Source: Auricularia sp. M13
Taxonomy: Eukaryota; Basidiomycota; Agaricomycetes; Auriculariales; Auriculariaceae
Assembly: GCA_037042915.1 (NCBI GenBank)
Contig: CM073196.1
Location: 4,402,001-4,466,000, forward strand
Direction of reading: 5' to 3'
Length of the DNA: 64,000 nucleotides
Within the stretch, counting starts at the first letter, position 1, and every line of letters starts with the position of its first letter. The notes under the pieces are model-generated. The model did not search any database. It saw only the letters and a list, made by a program, of their open reading frames with translations, and had not been told where the DNA came from. The position numbers were made by a program, and so were the translations under genes. This document shows positions 34,301 through 45,878 of the stretch, one piece after another.

Positions 34301-35322
34301 GTGCTTCACCTCGCCCCTTCCGGGCTGCATCACATTCTTGCTCTCTTGTCGAACTGCAACCGTCACGCTTCCCGATAGCTCTCCTGGGCAGCATCACGCT
34401 CCTCTTCTGAATCCTTCTCCGATGCCGCTGTACCTCATCTGGATCGCTACCGAGGCGACGAGAAGTTGTTCGTGCGGTCCCGAAGCCAGCACTGCTCATA
34501 GATTCGCGATGCGTATGCTTTCAGAATCTCGATCGCGAACTTGGCTCCTGTTTGCTGTTTGGAACTACTGCGTGAGACAGTTGGAATCAAGCAAAGATGT
34601 TCGTCACGTCTTGATTCGTTTGTTTGAATCGTCCCCGCATTCGACCCGATCTAGCATTCGGGGATGTTTGGATCTTACTCTCTCGCGTGCCTCAGCACAC
34701 TGATCGATCGCTTGCATAACCCGGAGCGTGCTGCAAACCTGGGAGACGTGGCATCTCCGCCTCGCGCTTGACGCGTGCGTCCCACCCATCGATACATGCA
34801 CCAGGTAGCACGTCGTGCCGTGCCTCGTAACCTGCTCTACGTGCACTGGTTTCTATTCCCACTAAGCCCAACCAATGACAACTGTAGTCGGACTCATATC
34901 TCCACATCACAACGAGCTCAAAAAACCAGTACACAGTTAATGAACATATACGAGCGATGACAGCGGCCATTACTTCCAGGAGAAGTCAGGATTACGTACT
35001 TTGCCCTCTTTCAACTCATTCGCGAACTAGTTGAGCTCGTAGCGCACTTCGCCTTCTGTCGGAATGCTGCCGTCGTCCTTTGCGAGTATGTGTATGAAGC
35101 GGGTGATTAGCAAGGTGCGGACCAGAGCTTCAAGTTCAAGTTTAAAGTTATCACGGCTTCGTTCGTAGTGATTGCTTCTGGTTGTCATGAGCTCCGCTCT
35201 GTTACGGGGAAACCTGGTGCAGCATGAGACCAGCAAATGACTTGGGAAGCAAATGCCTGGCTGGTCATGAAGTCCGATCGCACAAGTAGTATGAGCAAAG
35301 CAAGAAGCTAGACAGCGAACAA
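34301..35322. other. Intergenic, no gene seen
   Basis: Short frames only. It includes the 3' flank of the minus-strand MYND pseudogene. Confidence 0.4.
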
Positions 35323-36969
35323 TCACGCGTTAGACGGCAACATGCCCCACGACATGTTCCATCCCTCGAGCCTTTGCTTTTCCTTCACTTTGAGCAACGC
35401 GGCGATGACTTCGCTTTGGGAGGGCATCCGCCCGTCGGGTCCCGGGCGAGCTTCCATCACGTACCTCAAACCCGCCTCCGATTGAGTAACTTCCCTCTCT
35501 TCGGGTATTGTCACCCAGGCGCCTGGAGTCACGTTAGCATGCACCGTGTCAATGACCGTACATTGGACAAACTACGCACCTGGCTCGAATGCTTCTTCGG
35601 GCATCACGACAAGTCCCTTGCCAGAAGCGTAGCCGCTGCATGACTTTCCTTCTGTTGCCCATACAATGAGACTGTCGACGCGTTCAAGAGGGAAGGCATG
35701 TGCGCGACAGGCGTCCGAGAATTCCTCGGGGCTAAAAGAGATGTCCGGCGAGGCGAAAGTGTAGAGCTCATGCAGCATGTCGCAGATCTCGCGGTGAGGG
35801 AACGGCGCGCGGGTCCAATCCGCCTTCTGGCACTCCTTCGAGCAGTATTGCAAGCCCTGGCACTTTCCGCAGCGGAAGAACGCCGCGGAAACGGTCTTGG
35901 CGCAGCCGGGTCCGTTGCAGATGCGCTGCGTCGCGCGGCAGTGGGATAGGAAGTAGTGAAGCGCGCAGTAGGGGTCCTTCATAATGTCGGGTGAGGCCAC
36001 CATGCGCTCCGCGTACACCGGCGGTCATATGCATTCGAGTTCCTCACGCTCTGAGATGGAGAGTGATGCCCAGACATTCGTAGCAAGTTCCCTCATCCAG
36101 GCGTTCTTATCTCAGTCCTCGAGGAGCAAGACGAGCGGGTCGAGGACGCGAAAAAGCGCGAGACTGTCAGAGCCGAAGAACGCTGCCCTGTCTTCGCGTC
36201 GGTAATCCGGCCCAAAGGCGATGAAGTATAGCAAGAGCGCGGTGCCGTCCCACTTCTGCATATTCTGCTGGACTACGGCATCCCGCGCGGCGTCGCCCAC
36301 GGGCGGGCGAAGCTTAGCAAGGTCTGTGTCGATTGCGGCCATGCACATAGTGAGACGGCGGATGACGGAAGCCATAATACGCGAGCGATGCACGGGTTTT
36401 AAGAGGATAGGGAGGACGATGAATCGCTGGAGTGAGACGAGGTTGCCAATGACAGCTTCGGCGAAGTGGTAGGCGCCGAGGCGGTCGATGAGCGCGGCGA
36501 TCGTTGCTTCTGGCCCGTAAGGGAAGAGCTGCTCGGCGCAAATCGGCCAACGTCCGCTCTTTCCCCCACGTCCTACTGTACTGTTTATTATCTGCCTGAA
36601 ATTGACCGCGTGCAGGCTGGAACAACAGGTCATGAATAGAAACCCGAACCAGGAGTTGGCCTCCGGGTGGTGAACGTGTACGCCCCGGCCCGTATGCCTA
36701 CACTTCACGCACTGCGCGTTCGCGCGCTCCAAAGAAGCCGAGGCTCCGGCCTCGAGCTCGGGAGTCCAGTCCGCTGCTACGAACGCCATCAAGCTATCCC
36801 AGAATGCATGGCACTTGGTCTGCAGGAATTTTGTAATAGCGTGACCCGGCTCGAGCTTTTTCGTGAACAGCATGAAGCAGACCGCGCAGATGGAAGGAGA
36901 AAACGGGTCGCGCAGCCCCGTTGCGAACACCTTTGCAGACAGCAACTGAGCGCGTTCGGTTGGCGTCAT
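35323..36969 (-). pseudogene. MYND zinc-finger protein 2, interrupted by two in-frame stops
   Basis: Start MTPTERAQLL at 36969; exon 1 to 35580, intron 35579-35523 (57 nt), exon 2 35522-35323. The whole family architecture is present: CAVCF...CVKC N-terminal region, MYND finger (CNGPGCAKTV, CGKCQGLQYCSKECQKADW, FPHREIC), FPLERVDSLIVWATEG and the C-terminal exon with LLKVKEKQRLEGW. Two TGA codons interrupt one continuous frame, at 36114-36112 and 36027-36025. The 28 codons between them still align with the paralogues (KNAWMRELATNVWASLS against RYSWMATLASHLWVGLS), so no frameshift is involved. It looks like a recently disabled gene. An intron of ~100 nt skipping this segment is possible but would delete conserved residues; readthrough or assembly error cannot be excluded. 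Confidence 0.8.
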
Positions 36970-37569
36970 CGAGCACGCGATTCGTCTGTCGGGCAGTTGT
37001 AGTAGTGCTGGTCGGTAAAGGGGAATGGGGGCAAGAAGCAGAGCTGAGCGTAGCGGAGCCCAGGCTGTAAGAGCCCTAGCTGGAGCCTCTGTCACTTGTC
37101 AACCCTGATCCACCGCAGAAGCCCGCAGCGCGCTGGACAGAGCCACCAACATTATTTCCACGGGATGTGAAAAAGAATGACGCTGGAATTAGAATTTGCG
37201 GCACAATACTGAGCGTGGACTGACGGCGAGAAAAACAAGATGAGCAAGGAACGGGCGAAGAAGGCAAATGTCTCCGAACCTCCGCTTGATGCCGACGATG
37301 AGTCCGGTCCGATATTCCCGGCAGCTTGCCTTCAGGCTTACAAGCCACACCACACTCCTCCTTGCAGGTGTGATACTGTGTATTGAAGCTATAGCTCTAG
37401 CTCTGGGAGAAAAGAATACTAGCGTTTCGTAGCGCGATCGGCCCACGAGAGTAATCGCATGCGTGGTTCGTTGAACTGGCGGCGCGAGTTGTGGTGGTGG
37501 TCCATCTCCGCGTATAAAAGAACGACCGCCTGAGGGTATCCGCAGACCTCCGTCTCTTCCTCCAGAATC
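36970..37569. other. Divergent promoter region of MYND 2 and BTB 2
   Basis: No gene. The TATA box of the BTB gene lies inside. Confidence 0.5.
37513..37519 (+). promoter_or_regulatory. TATA box of BTB gene 2
   Basis: TATAAAA 57 bp upstream of the ATG at 37570. Confidence 0.6.
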
Positions 37570-38579
37570 ATGACGTTCGACGGCGTCGGCAAATCTCCAG
37601 TGAACATGCAAGCCAAATCTGAGTCGTTCTGGTTCAATGACGGCGACATCGTTCTCCTAGTGAGCGGCTTCAAAGTTCAGAAGCTTGGCCGACTGCGAGT
37701 ATTGACTGAGAGCTCTGCCCACAGCTAGACGGTGTCGTGTTCAAAGTGCACCTGGACGCGCTTGCGAGGCACAGCCCCTTGTTTGAAGACATGTTCCTGC
37801 TCTCGCAGGCCAGAAATTTGAGGATCCATCAGAATGAGCCGGGCACGGAGAAACGCCCCCTCGCGATCCCGGACGTCTCTCCCTCGGCGTTCGAGTACAT
37901 CCTTTCGCTCATCTACGGCCAGTAAGTGTTGTTCCCACTGAATGGCTCCAAAACTCATCGTGTTAATGTCTCGGTCAGGCTCCAAGAACGCGTTCAACCG
38001 CAGCCTCGCTCCCGCCGCGAGACCATAGACCTTGTTTCAGTTCTGCGCGCGGCGCATAGGCTGCAGTTCAAAGGCGTGCTCGTCGTTATAGCGCGGTGCA
38101 CGGAGAAACGCCTGCAGCCGGCGATGCGTCTGCGGCTGGCGCTGGAGTGCGACATAGCAGAGTGGACGGTGCCTGCGTTCGTCGAGCTCGTCCTCTCCTT
38201 TTGCGACTTGCCCGAGCCGGCCAGACTGCCGGTAGATATCCAGCTGCTTGTGCAGCGCGCGCGGACGACCGTCTCGCAACGGCGTCTCGTGTACATTGCC
38301 TGGCGCGCGCGCCTGCGCTCAGGGGCGACAGATGGGCCGTCGGCGGAGGAGTTAATGGTTGTGGCGAGCACGCTGGCGTTCGCGCCGCGGGGAGTCTTCG
38401 ATGAGACGTATGCTGCGGTTGCTCCGCTCTTTGACTCTGAGGAGGGATCGCCTCGGCGTTGCCATGCGCCGTGGAGGCCCAAGAAAGGGGAGCTGGAGGA
38501 ATGGGTTCCTGAGGAAGAGGATGAGGTTAGGGTCGTGCAGGACGTGTGGTACGGCCGCAATGAGCCGCGCACTTTGTGA
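37570..38579 (+). CDS. BTB/POZ-domain protein 2
   Basis: Exons 37570-37659, 37725-37921 and 37979-38579 join in frame to 295 aa. The BTB domain covers roughly residues 18-130: FWFNDGDIVLL, VVFKVHLDALARHSPLFEDM, LAIPDVSPSAFEYILSLIYG. A helical extension follows (VLRAAHRLQF, LRLALECDIAEW), then an acidic C-terminus (EEWVPEEEDEVR). Both introns fall at positions equivalent to those of the BTB gene at 1.77 kb, so the pair is an old duplication within this window. Unlike that copy, the C-terminal part continues with regular coding texture to the stop. Many BTB proteins are Cullin-3 adaptors or transcription cofactors; neither role is shown here. Confidence 0.85.
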
Positions 38580-39404
38580 GGAGCGTCCGAATGTGTAATA
38601 CGGTAGTGCCTTACATAAGACGAAGCAGGAGTCCATGGTGGCCTTCAGGGATGTTGAAGTGCATATACCCACGGCTTCCCGCTACGCAGTTCATGCACTG
38701 CAGGTTCTGCTGCACAAGCAATTCAGAGCCGAGGATTGATGCTTGAGCGTCCAGTCCGACGCTAAAAACTGCGTAGCGTCCAGCAGCTGGGCGCGGCACT
38801 TCGTCTGGAGAAGCTGCTCGAGAAATCAGCTGTAATGAATGTGCTTGATAATGATTGGGAAACGGGTTGACATCCCGAAAGCGACAGGGGATTGAGGCCC
38901 ACAGCGAATGCTCCGCCAGCGGATCGTAACTGGCGGCACGCGATCACCGAAGCCATATTGGCGAGCACTACACGGAGGGCAGACAGGAACCAGACAAATA
39001 AATTCAAGCTGAAGTGGAATGTGTAAATTAATCGCGAAACGTTCGGTCTTTGGCAGAGAAAAAAGGGCGGACTCGGAGTTGATGACGCGATTTCAAACTG
39101 CGCAGCCGGCCTTTTGCCTCTTCCTTTCGCGGTGTCCACCAAGGCTCAGTTGGTTGCTTTGTTATCGAAGCCACGCGTCGCGTCTTCTACGGGTGTTCGG
39201 GTTGGACGCTTGTCAGTTGTCAAGGCTGAACAGAGTATTAAGTTCATCGACCACGTATCGACAAATTCGTGAGCTCATTATTGCGCTTGTAATCATAACT
39301 AACTACAGTTTTCTTCATCAACATGTATGAATTTCGCGTTTCGCGCGTCCCCACTTTATTCGCTCACTCAGGCGCAGGATACCTCGAACAAAAGCATTCT
39401 TCCA
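38580..39404. other. Intergenic, no gene seen
   Basis: 825 bp between convergent genes, without domain-bearing frames. Confidence 0.45.
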
Positions 39405-41008
39405 TCACTCGGCGCGCTTCACGCAGAAGGTATTCGGCGTAAAGGTGCCCTCGGGATCAGCCGCTTTCCTGATGCGCATGAGGCGCTCGTACTTGGCGCG
39501 ATCCTCGTGGTAGCAGTTCCAGACGGCGTCGAGGTCGAAATTGCCGTATGAACCCCACAGGACGCGGCGGTCCTCCTGGCTGAAGATCCCATCCGGTCCG
39601 ATAGCACCTTTGTCATTTTCCTCCTGCCACGCCGTCGCGCGCTCCAACTCCGTCGGCTTGTGGAAGCAGTCAATCGTGAAGCAGAGCGTCGTGTCGCGGC
39701 GCCACTGTGAACGATGGCTCAGTATACAGCGTCAAAACTCGACGGGCGAATGGTACGCACACTGTACGACGTCCCGTTGTCGGCGTTGGTCCTGAAGCGC
39801 GAGTACTTGCCGCCAAAGCACTGCAGCTGCGCCGAGAGCCAGCAGCCGTTGTCGATGGGCTCGACAATCTCGTCCATGCGCTTGACGACCCAGTCGACCC
39901 AGCCGTTGGTCGCGAGGTCGGTCTTGTTGGTGAGGTAGGTGCGCTTGACGTACGGCAGCTCGAACTCGCGGTCGTTGCGGAAGATCCAGTCGGCCGTGAG
40001 CTCGGACATCGGCTTGGTCTGCGTGTGCGCGAACCAGCTGCCGCCGCGCAGGCGCTCGAACCAGGCGTCGTCGGGCGTGTCGTCGGGGCCGAACGGCACC
40101 CACTGCGCGTACACGACGATCATGCGCGGCCACGCCGGGAGCCCGTCCTCGCCCCAGATCTCCGGGTGCTCCCGCTGCATGCGGTCGTCGACGCCGCCCA
40201 GCAGGCCGAGGATGTCGAAGCTGCCGCTGAGCACGCTGACGCACAGGTCGTAGTTGCGCGGGAACGCGTCGTCGTCGCTCATCTGCGCGAGGTAGCCCAG
40301 CAGCTCGCGCAGCTTCGCCGTGTCGTACAGATGCAGCACCTTGAGCCCGCGCGAGCCGGCGTAGTCCGCGTCGCGGTGCACCTCGAGCGTGAAGTGCGTC
40401 AGCACGCCCAGGTTGCCCGGCGAGCCGCCCAGCCACGCCCAGAAGAGCTCCGGGTCCGCCTCGCGCGTCAGCTCGCGCTCCTTGCCCTCCCAGTCGACGA
40501 TCTCCAGCGCGCGGATGTGGTCGCCGAACAGGCCGAAGGAGCGGCCCAGCTGGCCGTAGCCGCCGGTCTGGACGTGCCCGCCGACGTGCACCGAGACGCA
40601 CTGCCCGTGCGGCACGAAGCACTTGTGCCGCCCGAGGAACGCGTTGAAGTCGCCGAGCGCCCAGCTGACGCTCGCGCGCACGAACGACTGCGCGCCGCTC
40701 TCGATGTACACGAGGTCGTCGGGCTTCGTGAACGTCCGGCGCACGTCGAGCAGGATGTTCGCCGCGCCCGTCGACGACGCGCCGCTGTACTGGTGCCCGC
40801 CCGTGCGGATGGCGAGCGCCTGCTTGTTCTGCCGCGCGAATGCGATGGCGCGCTTGATGTCCTCCTTGTCCGCGGGCTGCACGATCAGGCCCGGGTGCAT
40901 GTTGTGCTCGGTCTGGTAGCTCGAGCTGGCATACTGGTACTGCCAGACCGAGTAGTCGGCCGAGTCTGGCAGGAACTGGTTGCCCGTGAAGTCTTGGATC
41001 TTGGCCAT
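39405..41008 (-). CDS. FAD-linked oxidoreductase, berberine-bridge-enzyme-like
   Basis: Exons 41008-39761 and 39704-39405 (56-nt intron at phase 0) encode 515 aa. Exon 1 covers the PCMH-type FAD-binding fold. RTGGHQYSG supplies His72, expected to carry the 8-alpha-histidyl bond to FAD. GQCVSVHVGGHVQTGGYG supplies Cys137 at the position of the second, 6-S-cysteinyl bond in berberine bridge enzymes. The C-terminal BBE segment reads YHEDRAKYERLMRIRKAADP, then FTPNTFCVK. A bicovalent flavin suits oxidation of bulky or sugar-like substrates; the actual substrate is unknown. There is no signal peptide, so an intracellular enzyme is likely, which differs from many secreted fungal relatives. The ATG at 41008 (MAKIQDF) is preferred over more distal in-frame codons because a TATA box lies just upstream. 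No biosynthetic partner genes flank it. Confidence 0.9.
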
Positions 41009-41066
41009 GGGGGCGTGTGTGTGTGTCTCGGAGATGTTGGGTCTTCCGAGGCTTACAACACCCAAA

Positions 41067-41074
41067 TTTATATA
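41067..41074 (-). promoter_or_regulatory. TATA box of the FAD oxidoreductase gene
   Basis: TATATAAA on the minus strand, about 59 bp upstream of the ATG at 41008. Confidence 0.6.
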
Positions 41075-43011
41075 CTCATCGTTGATATTTTGGGCGTCTG
41101 AAGGGCACAGCATCCCTGTAAATCTTGGGTGTAATTATCAGTCTAGCCGTTCTCTAGCGAGGGTTTACCGGCGTCGGCGTCGGCCTGTGAATCGCCGGCA
41201 CCGCAGCAAACGATGGAGGCATTGGACGTCTGGCTGTTCCGCTGTCCCCGCGTCAAGCTAAACGGGCAGAGAATAGAGACAGATCTACAGCAGCGCGACG
41301 CCAGAAGACATCAGCATGCGGGAGGACGAATGGCTGTCCGGAGAATAGGCGCGCGCTCGGGACCAGGATGTGCGGTAGCGCGCGTCAGAATATCCCGCGA
41401 GGGGGAACTACTGTTAGTACGTTCCTGAGCGCCAATGTCGCTGAGAATTAACATTCAGTAGGTGTTGACTGACGCGTCGCATGCTGCAGGCGGCTCGGGA
41501 AGGCGGGCTAGATTCGGGCGTTTGGCGCCACCAGCTCTGCCGCTCACTGTGACAGCGCCTGGAGCGAGCCTCCCCCCGATAGCTTGAGTCTCGCGAAAGT
41601 CCCGCCTTTGAGAGGAGAGGTCGCGGGTTCTATCATTTCCCGAGACTATTACTGTAATGCTTCACAGTGTCAAGCTGCCCTGTAGTCTACGGTACGCAGC
41701 CGCGCTCCCTTATACCGGCGGAGCGGACAGGAACACTGATGTAGCTGTCCTGTACGCTTGATAGATGCGGCTTCCTTGGTCTATCGCTGTCGCGATCCAC
41801 AGGGGCCGCGAATAAGCCCCCCCTTCCCCCGTGTGCCACCGGTGCAGGAGACGTGCGCTCGTCGCTGCTATGCATGCCGATCTATGTATGAATCGGCACC
41901 GACGTCCCACCAATACTTCAATGCAGCGTATCATCCCTGGTTAGCACCCGGGCCGTCTCATCGTCGACCTTGAATTCGGAAACGCCGGGCGGAACGTACG
42001 GTTCATCCTTTCTTAGCTATAGCGTGCGAGTGGATGCATTCTCCGGATACGGGTGCACGGTGCAAGGACACGGTAGGTGTCCGGCATTGATTGAAAGGAA
42101 TGGGCGCGACGTATCGCTTGGTCGCGCATCACTGAGCTGGCCAGATCCACTGCATCAGTTGGAGGCTCAGGTGTGATAGTCATGCGCGACTGGTGTAGAT
42201 CTAGCGCAGAGCTCGCGCGGACCCTCCATCCTTCGCACGATGGACTGGCAGGAACTGGACGCGTTTCGCCGTTGATCTTCGTACGGTTCTGGAGAATGCC
42301 ATGATGGTCCATTCTGATTCCACCGTAAGCGGGGTATTCGATGACTCGGACGACAGTGTCAAATGCCGGCCTACGGTAGTGCTTATCTGCTGTGCTTACT
42401 CTAGAACAATTCGCGAGTCCGGAGCCATGGTGTTTTTCCTTATTCTTCGAAAGGTGCAATGCAAGTTGAGAATGCTCCGCTTCGTGTGCTGATCGGGAGG
42501 CGATAGAGCAGGGATCCATCTTGGAGAAAGAAAAAAACCTAACAGCGGCGCTGTCGTCTGCAGAGCCATCCGAGACGACCAACTGATGCCACAAGAGCGC
42601 TCCGCTGCGATGTGGGCGTCGAAGGCGCAGGCTCCACTCGGGTCGCCGACAGAAAGCCGAAGTCTATAGGCTCTCAGCCAGTCCGTGCAAGCCTCAGTAA
42701 CAGCCCAGCGTCATGAATATTGAATTGGCAAGAGCGAAACGCAGTAAAGCACCAGAAACGACTAGGTAGCAGATACTGTACGCTCAGTCCATAAGTCAAG
42801 GTCGCGCAAAGGTCAAATGATCAGTCGGTACAGATTTTCTTGTTACTGTAGTAACCCTCCCATGTTTGAGCCTCGAGGGTCTGGAGGGCGATTGTGCAGG
42901 TAGTCATGCTCGAGAAATGCAGCACGAAGCGACATGTTGGCCCGAAGTGCAGTGACGGTCGAGAGCAAGAGACGCAGCGGAGTTTCCGGCACTCTTCCCG
43001 CCGCGACCACG
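41075..43011. other. Intergenic, no gene seen
   Basis: About 1.9 kb between divergent genes with only short, domain-free frames. Confidence 0.45.
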
Positions 43012-44342
43012 ATGAGCGCCGATGCGTCGTCATCCATAACAGCGCTGCCGTACATCACCGTCCAGCACGACTTTGCAAACGTCATAGCCGACGCGCGCGA
43101 CGGCGCGGTCGCGCAGGAAGACTTCTGGGTGTCGTGCTACGCCGAGGGCAAGCCGTCCGTGCACGGCAAGGTTCGCGCTGACCGCCACGGCCTCGTTGCG
43201 CGCGACGGCGTCGAGTTTGCACGCGATGGGGAGTCCAGTGTATGTGCTCAAGCTGGTATAGCTAGACGGATTGCTTACTTTGTCAAAGTCAACATTTATA
43301 GCAGCTTGCCCGTCGCTCGGCATCCCACCGACCAAGGTTCGAATACCGAGGCAGAAAATCGGTGTCCAGGGCTCTGCTGTACGTCGATTTGTGCTCGTCT
43401 TGCTCAATAGTACTCATATTCTCGCAGGCTATCACGGCGTTCGACGTGCATGCAACAGAGAACGGCGAAACGCGCGTCGCGACAAGCGACGCCACGGGGC
43501 TCATCACGCTGTACGACTCCTCGCACCCCACATCGTCACAGCCCAAGAGCACCAAGCTCCCGCGCGACACCACATCCGCAGCGCTGCGCTTCTTCCCCTC
43601 CGGCCTCGTCCTGCTCTGCGCAACCTCTACATACGAGCTGCGCGTCCTCTCCGCCGCCCCGGCCGACTTCGGCGCGACCCCGCGCACTATGAAAGGGCAC
43701 CGCCGCGCGGTCACCGACGTCGCGATACTGGGCCGCGGGCGCAACGTGCTGAGCTGCGCGAAGGACGGCACGCTGCGGCAGTGGGACGTCGGCGCCGGCG
43801 CGCAGGTCGCGATGGCCGCGAGCACGGAGAGCGCGCCCGTGCTCAGGATGGCGCTGCAGCAGCAGCAGTCAGAAAACAGCGAGGGAGGGACGGCGATGGC
43901 CTGGCTCGCGCTGGGCGACGGCGCGCTCGAGGCGCACGACCTGTCGTCGCGCACGCTCGTCGCGCGCGCCCTCCCGCCCGCCGCCCCCGCCGCGGCGCTG
44001 CACGCCGTGGCGCTCGACGCGCCGCGCCACCGCGTCGCCACGGGCGCGCGCGACGGCGTCGTGCGCCTGTGGGACGCGCGCGCGCTGGCCGCGCCCGTGC
44101 GCTGCTGGCGGCGCAACGGCGCGTGTGTGGAGGACTTGGCGTTTGACGCTGCGGATGGGACGCTGTGCGCGGTTATGGAGGACGGGCTGGCGTACCGCGC
44201 GCGCGTGGACCTGGACGGGGACGGGGGGGTGGGTGTTGAGGAGGAGCTCGTCGGGCCCGATTGTGATCCGCTGCGCGGCGTGCGCGTTGTGCGGGGCGAG
44301 GTGTGGACTGCTGCGGACGATGGGGTCGTGCGCAAGTACTGA
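43012..44342 (+). CDS. PAAF1: WD40 proteasome-assembly chaperone homologue (PAAF1/Rpn14)
   Basis: Exons 43012-43239, 43289-43378 and 43428-44342 join in frame to 410 aa. It matches PAAF1/Rpn14, the WD40 protein that binds proteasomal Rpt ATPases and helps assemble the 19S base. Evidence: an N-terminal block around EDFWVSCYAEGKPSVHG (animal PAAF1 has a similar W-SC--GKPS block), then ITAFDVH, RFFPSGLVLL, GHRRAVTDVAILGRGRNVLS with DGTLRQWD (about residues 196-226), RDGVVRLWDAR (about 314-325), and a C-terminus with GPDCDPLRGV and DDGVVRKY, which closely follows the animal protein. Blades beyond these are degenerate, as usual for the family. It is a single-copy housekeeping gene among expanded families. 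The symbol follows the animal name; Rpn14 is the yeast name. Confidence 0.85.
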
Positions 44343-45878
44343 AGCTGAAGTTTGGATCTACTCTTAGGCGATGAATGTACCGAATATCAATACTCAATTC
44401 TCGAGATGCACCAATGCGATGAAGACCGAATGCCCCATCGCTGGATGGAACGATGCCGCTGGACGTGATCGACGAAGACCGCTCGCGCAGCCAGTTCCTT
44501 TGACATGGGCCACTGTGTTGGAACTAAGTACTGGGCCCCGACTCGGCGGCGAACGTACCCGACCTCATGCATGGTCGCGCGTCAACCGGCGTGTATACTT
44601 CGAATCCTACGATCTCGCCGCCTCGTTGGACAGCATACGGACAGTGACTTCGAAACTCGAACCGCCCGAGACTGCTGCCAAATCACATTTCTGTGGCCCT
44701 ACTAGTATGCCTTTGTGTCACCGGAAAACGCGCCTCCTGTCCAATCGGCCATGTTATGACTGTCAATGTCTTTGCTCGGAGCAGTTCTGATTCTGAGGCA
44801 CCGTCTACGTCGCATTTGCCTGACACCGTCCGGGCCCGGCCGCGAGAGGAGGAACTGCAGCGCGCGGTACGGGTCGTCTCCAATGCCTCGGCTGTACTTG
44901 TAGACTCATCTGGCGGGTCAGGACTCACGATCGGAATCGCATAGAGAGACCGGGCAGACTCGGAGATGCCATCCAGTCGTAGTCTTCGTCGCTGTATACA
45001 CCAACGGATGGAGAGCCTGCAATAACTCGCGAAATCACGCCTTGTGGTCATCCATTGTGTGGTCTGGGTCGAAGACGAGGGTGTGAAGCATGAGAGCTGT
45101 TCCTTTGCAAGGCGTTATATACAGTATTTTTTCGCCGCAATGCGCGCTGTGGTACGGCGAGCGACGTCAGCTCCGAAGTGATTGAACTTGAAGCAAAGCA
45201 GAGAGCATTTTACAACCTCAAGAAGGCGCGCAGGCTCAGGGATAGTGGCAGTCGGTGACCAATGGACGGAGCAGAACAGAGGTAGGTAGCTAGATGGAGA
45301 GACGCGGAGCGGCGTACACCGCGTCAACCTGCCATCACGTGAAATAGACATGTATGTCGCCTGGAGTGTGGACACCCCTAACCCAAAGGAACGTGTGAGA
45401 CTGGGTGGGAGAGCTTGACATCTGCCGCGTCCGCGCAACGCGAGGTTCATATGATAATCTTCACTGGGGACGTTCCTTCAGTTGTAGATTTACGGAAGCT
45501 TTCAATGACGGCAATGCTATATTTGCACTATGACAGCCTTGCGCTTCACCGTCACTGCCGTTTGACTTCCGCAGCACGCGTAGTAAAGGATGAGCTCTGA
45601 ATCTGCGCCGGCACTTTCGCACCATGACACAGTGTCACGGCTAGCTTGTGTACCGGCTATATACTCAGTAAGTATCATGTCGCGAGTAATTTTCCCGGAG
45701 TTCAACACCTTAGCGCCCATAACGGCGGATCAGAAAGAGCGCGTAAAACAGTTCAACTCCGCAACACGAGGCTTTCTTCTGCTCACTGACCATCGAATCA
45801 GTACCGGACACGCTGTCCCTTTCCTTTGTCTTTTTGGCGCTGCCAGGCGCCTCGCTCTTCCTCTGAACCCTTCCGACG
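44343..45878. other. Intergenic, no gene seen
   Basis: 1.5 kb without supported genes. The last ~150 bp shares a CAGTTCAACTCCGCA tract with the region upstream of the next MYND copy (45,749 and 48,501), showing that the tandem duplication included upstream DNA. Confidence 0.5.

Noticed and set aside
39707-41101. 464-codon open frame on the plus strand across the FAD oxidoreductase
   Set aside because: It is a GC-codon shadow: repetitive V/L/R/A composition with no domain, while the minus strand encodes a clear enzyme.
43271-44335. Long open frames in other frames over the WD40 gene
   Set aside because: Arg/Ala-rich shadows of the PAAF1-like exon.
45590-45878. A separate small gene upstream of MYND 3
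   Set aside because: The frame runs into the MYND gene in another phase and shares only non-coding-like similarity with the region upstream of MYND 4.
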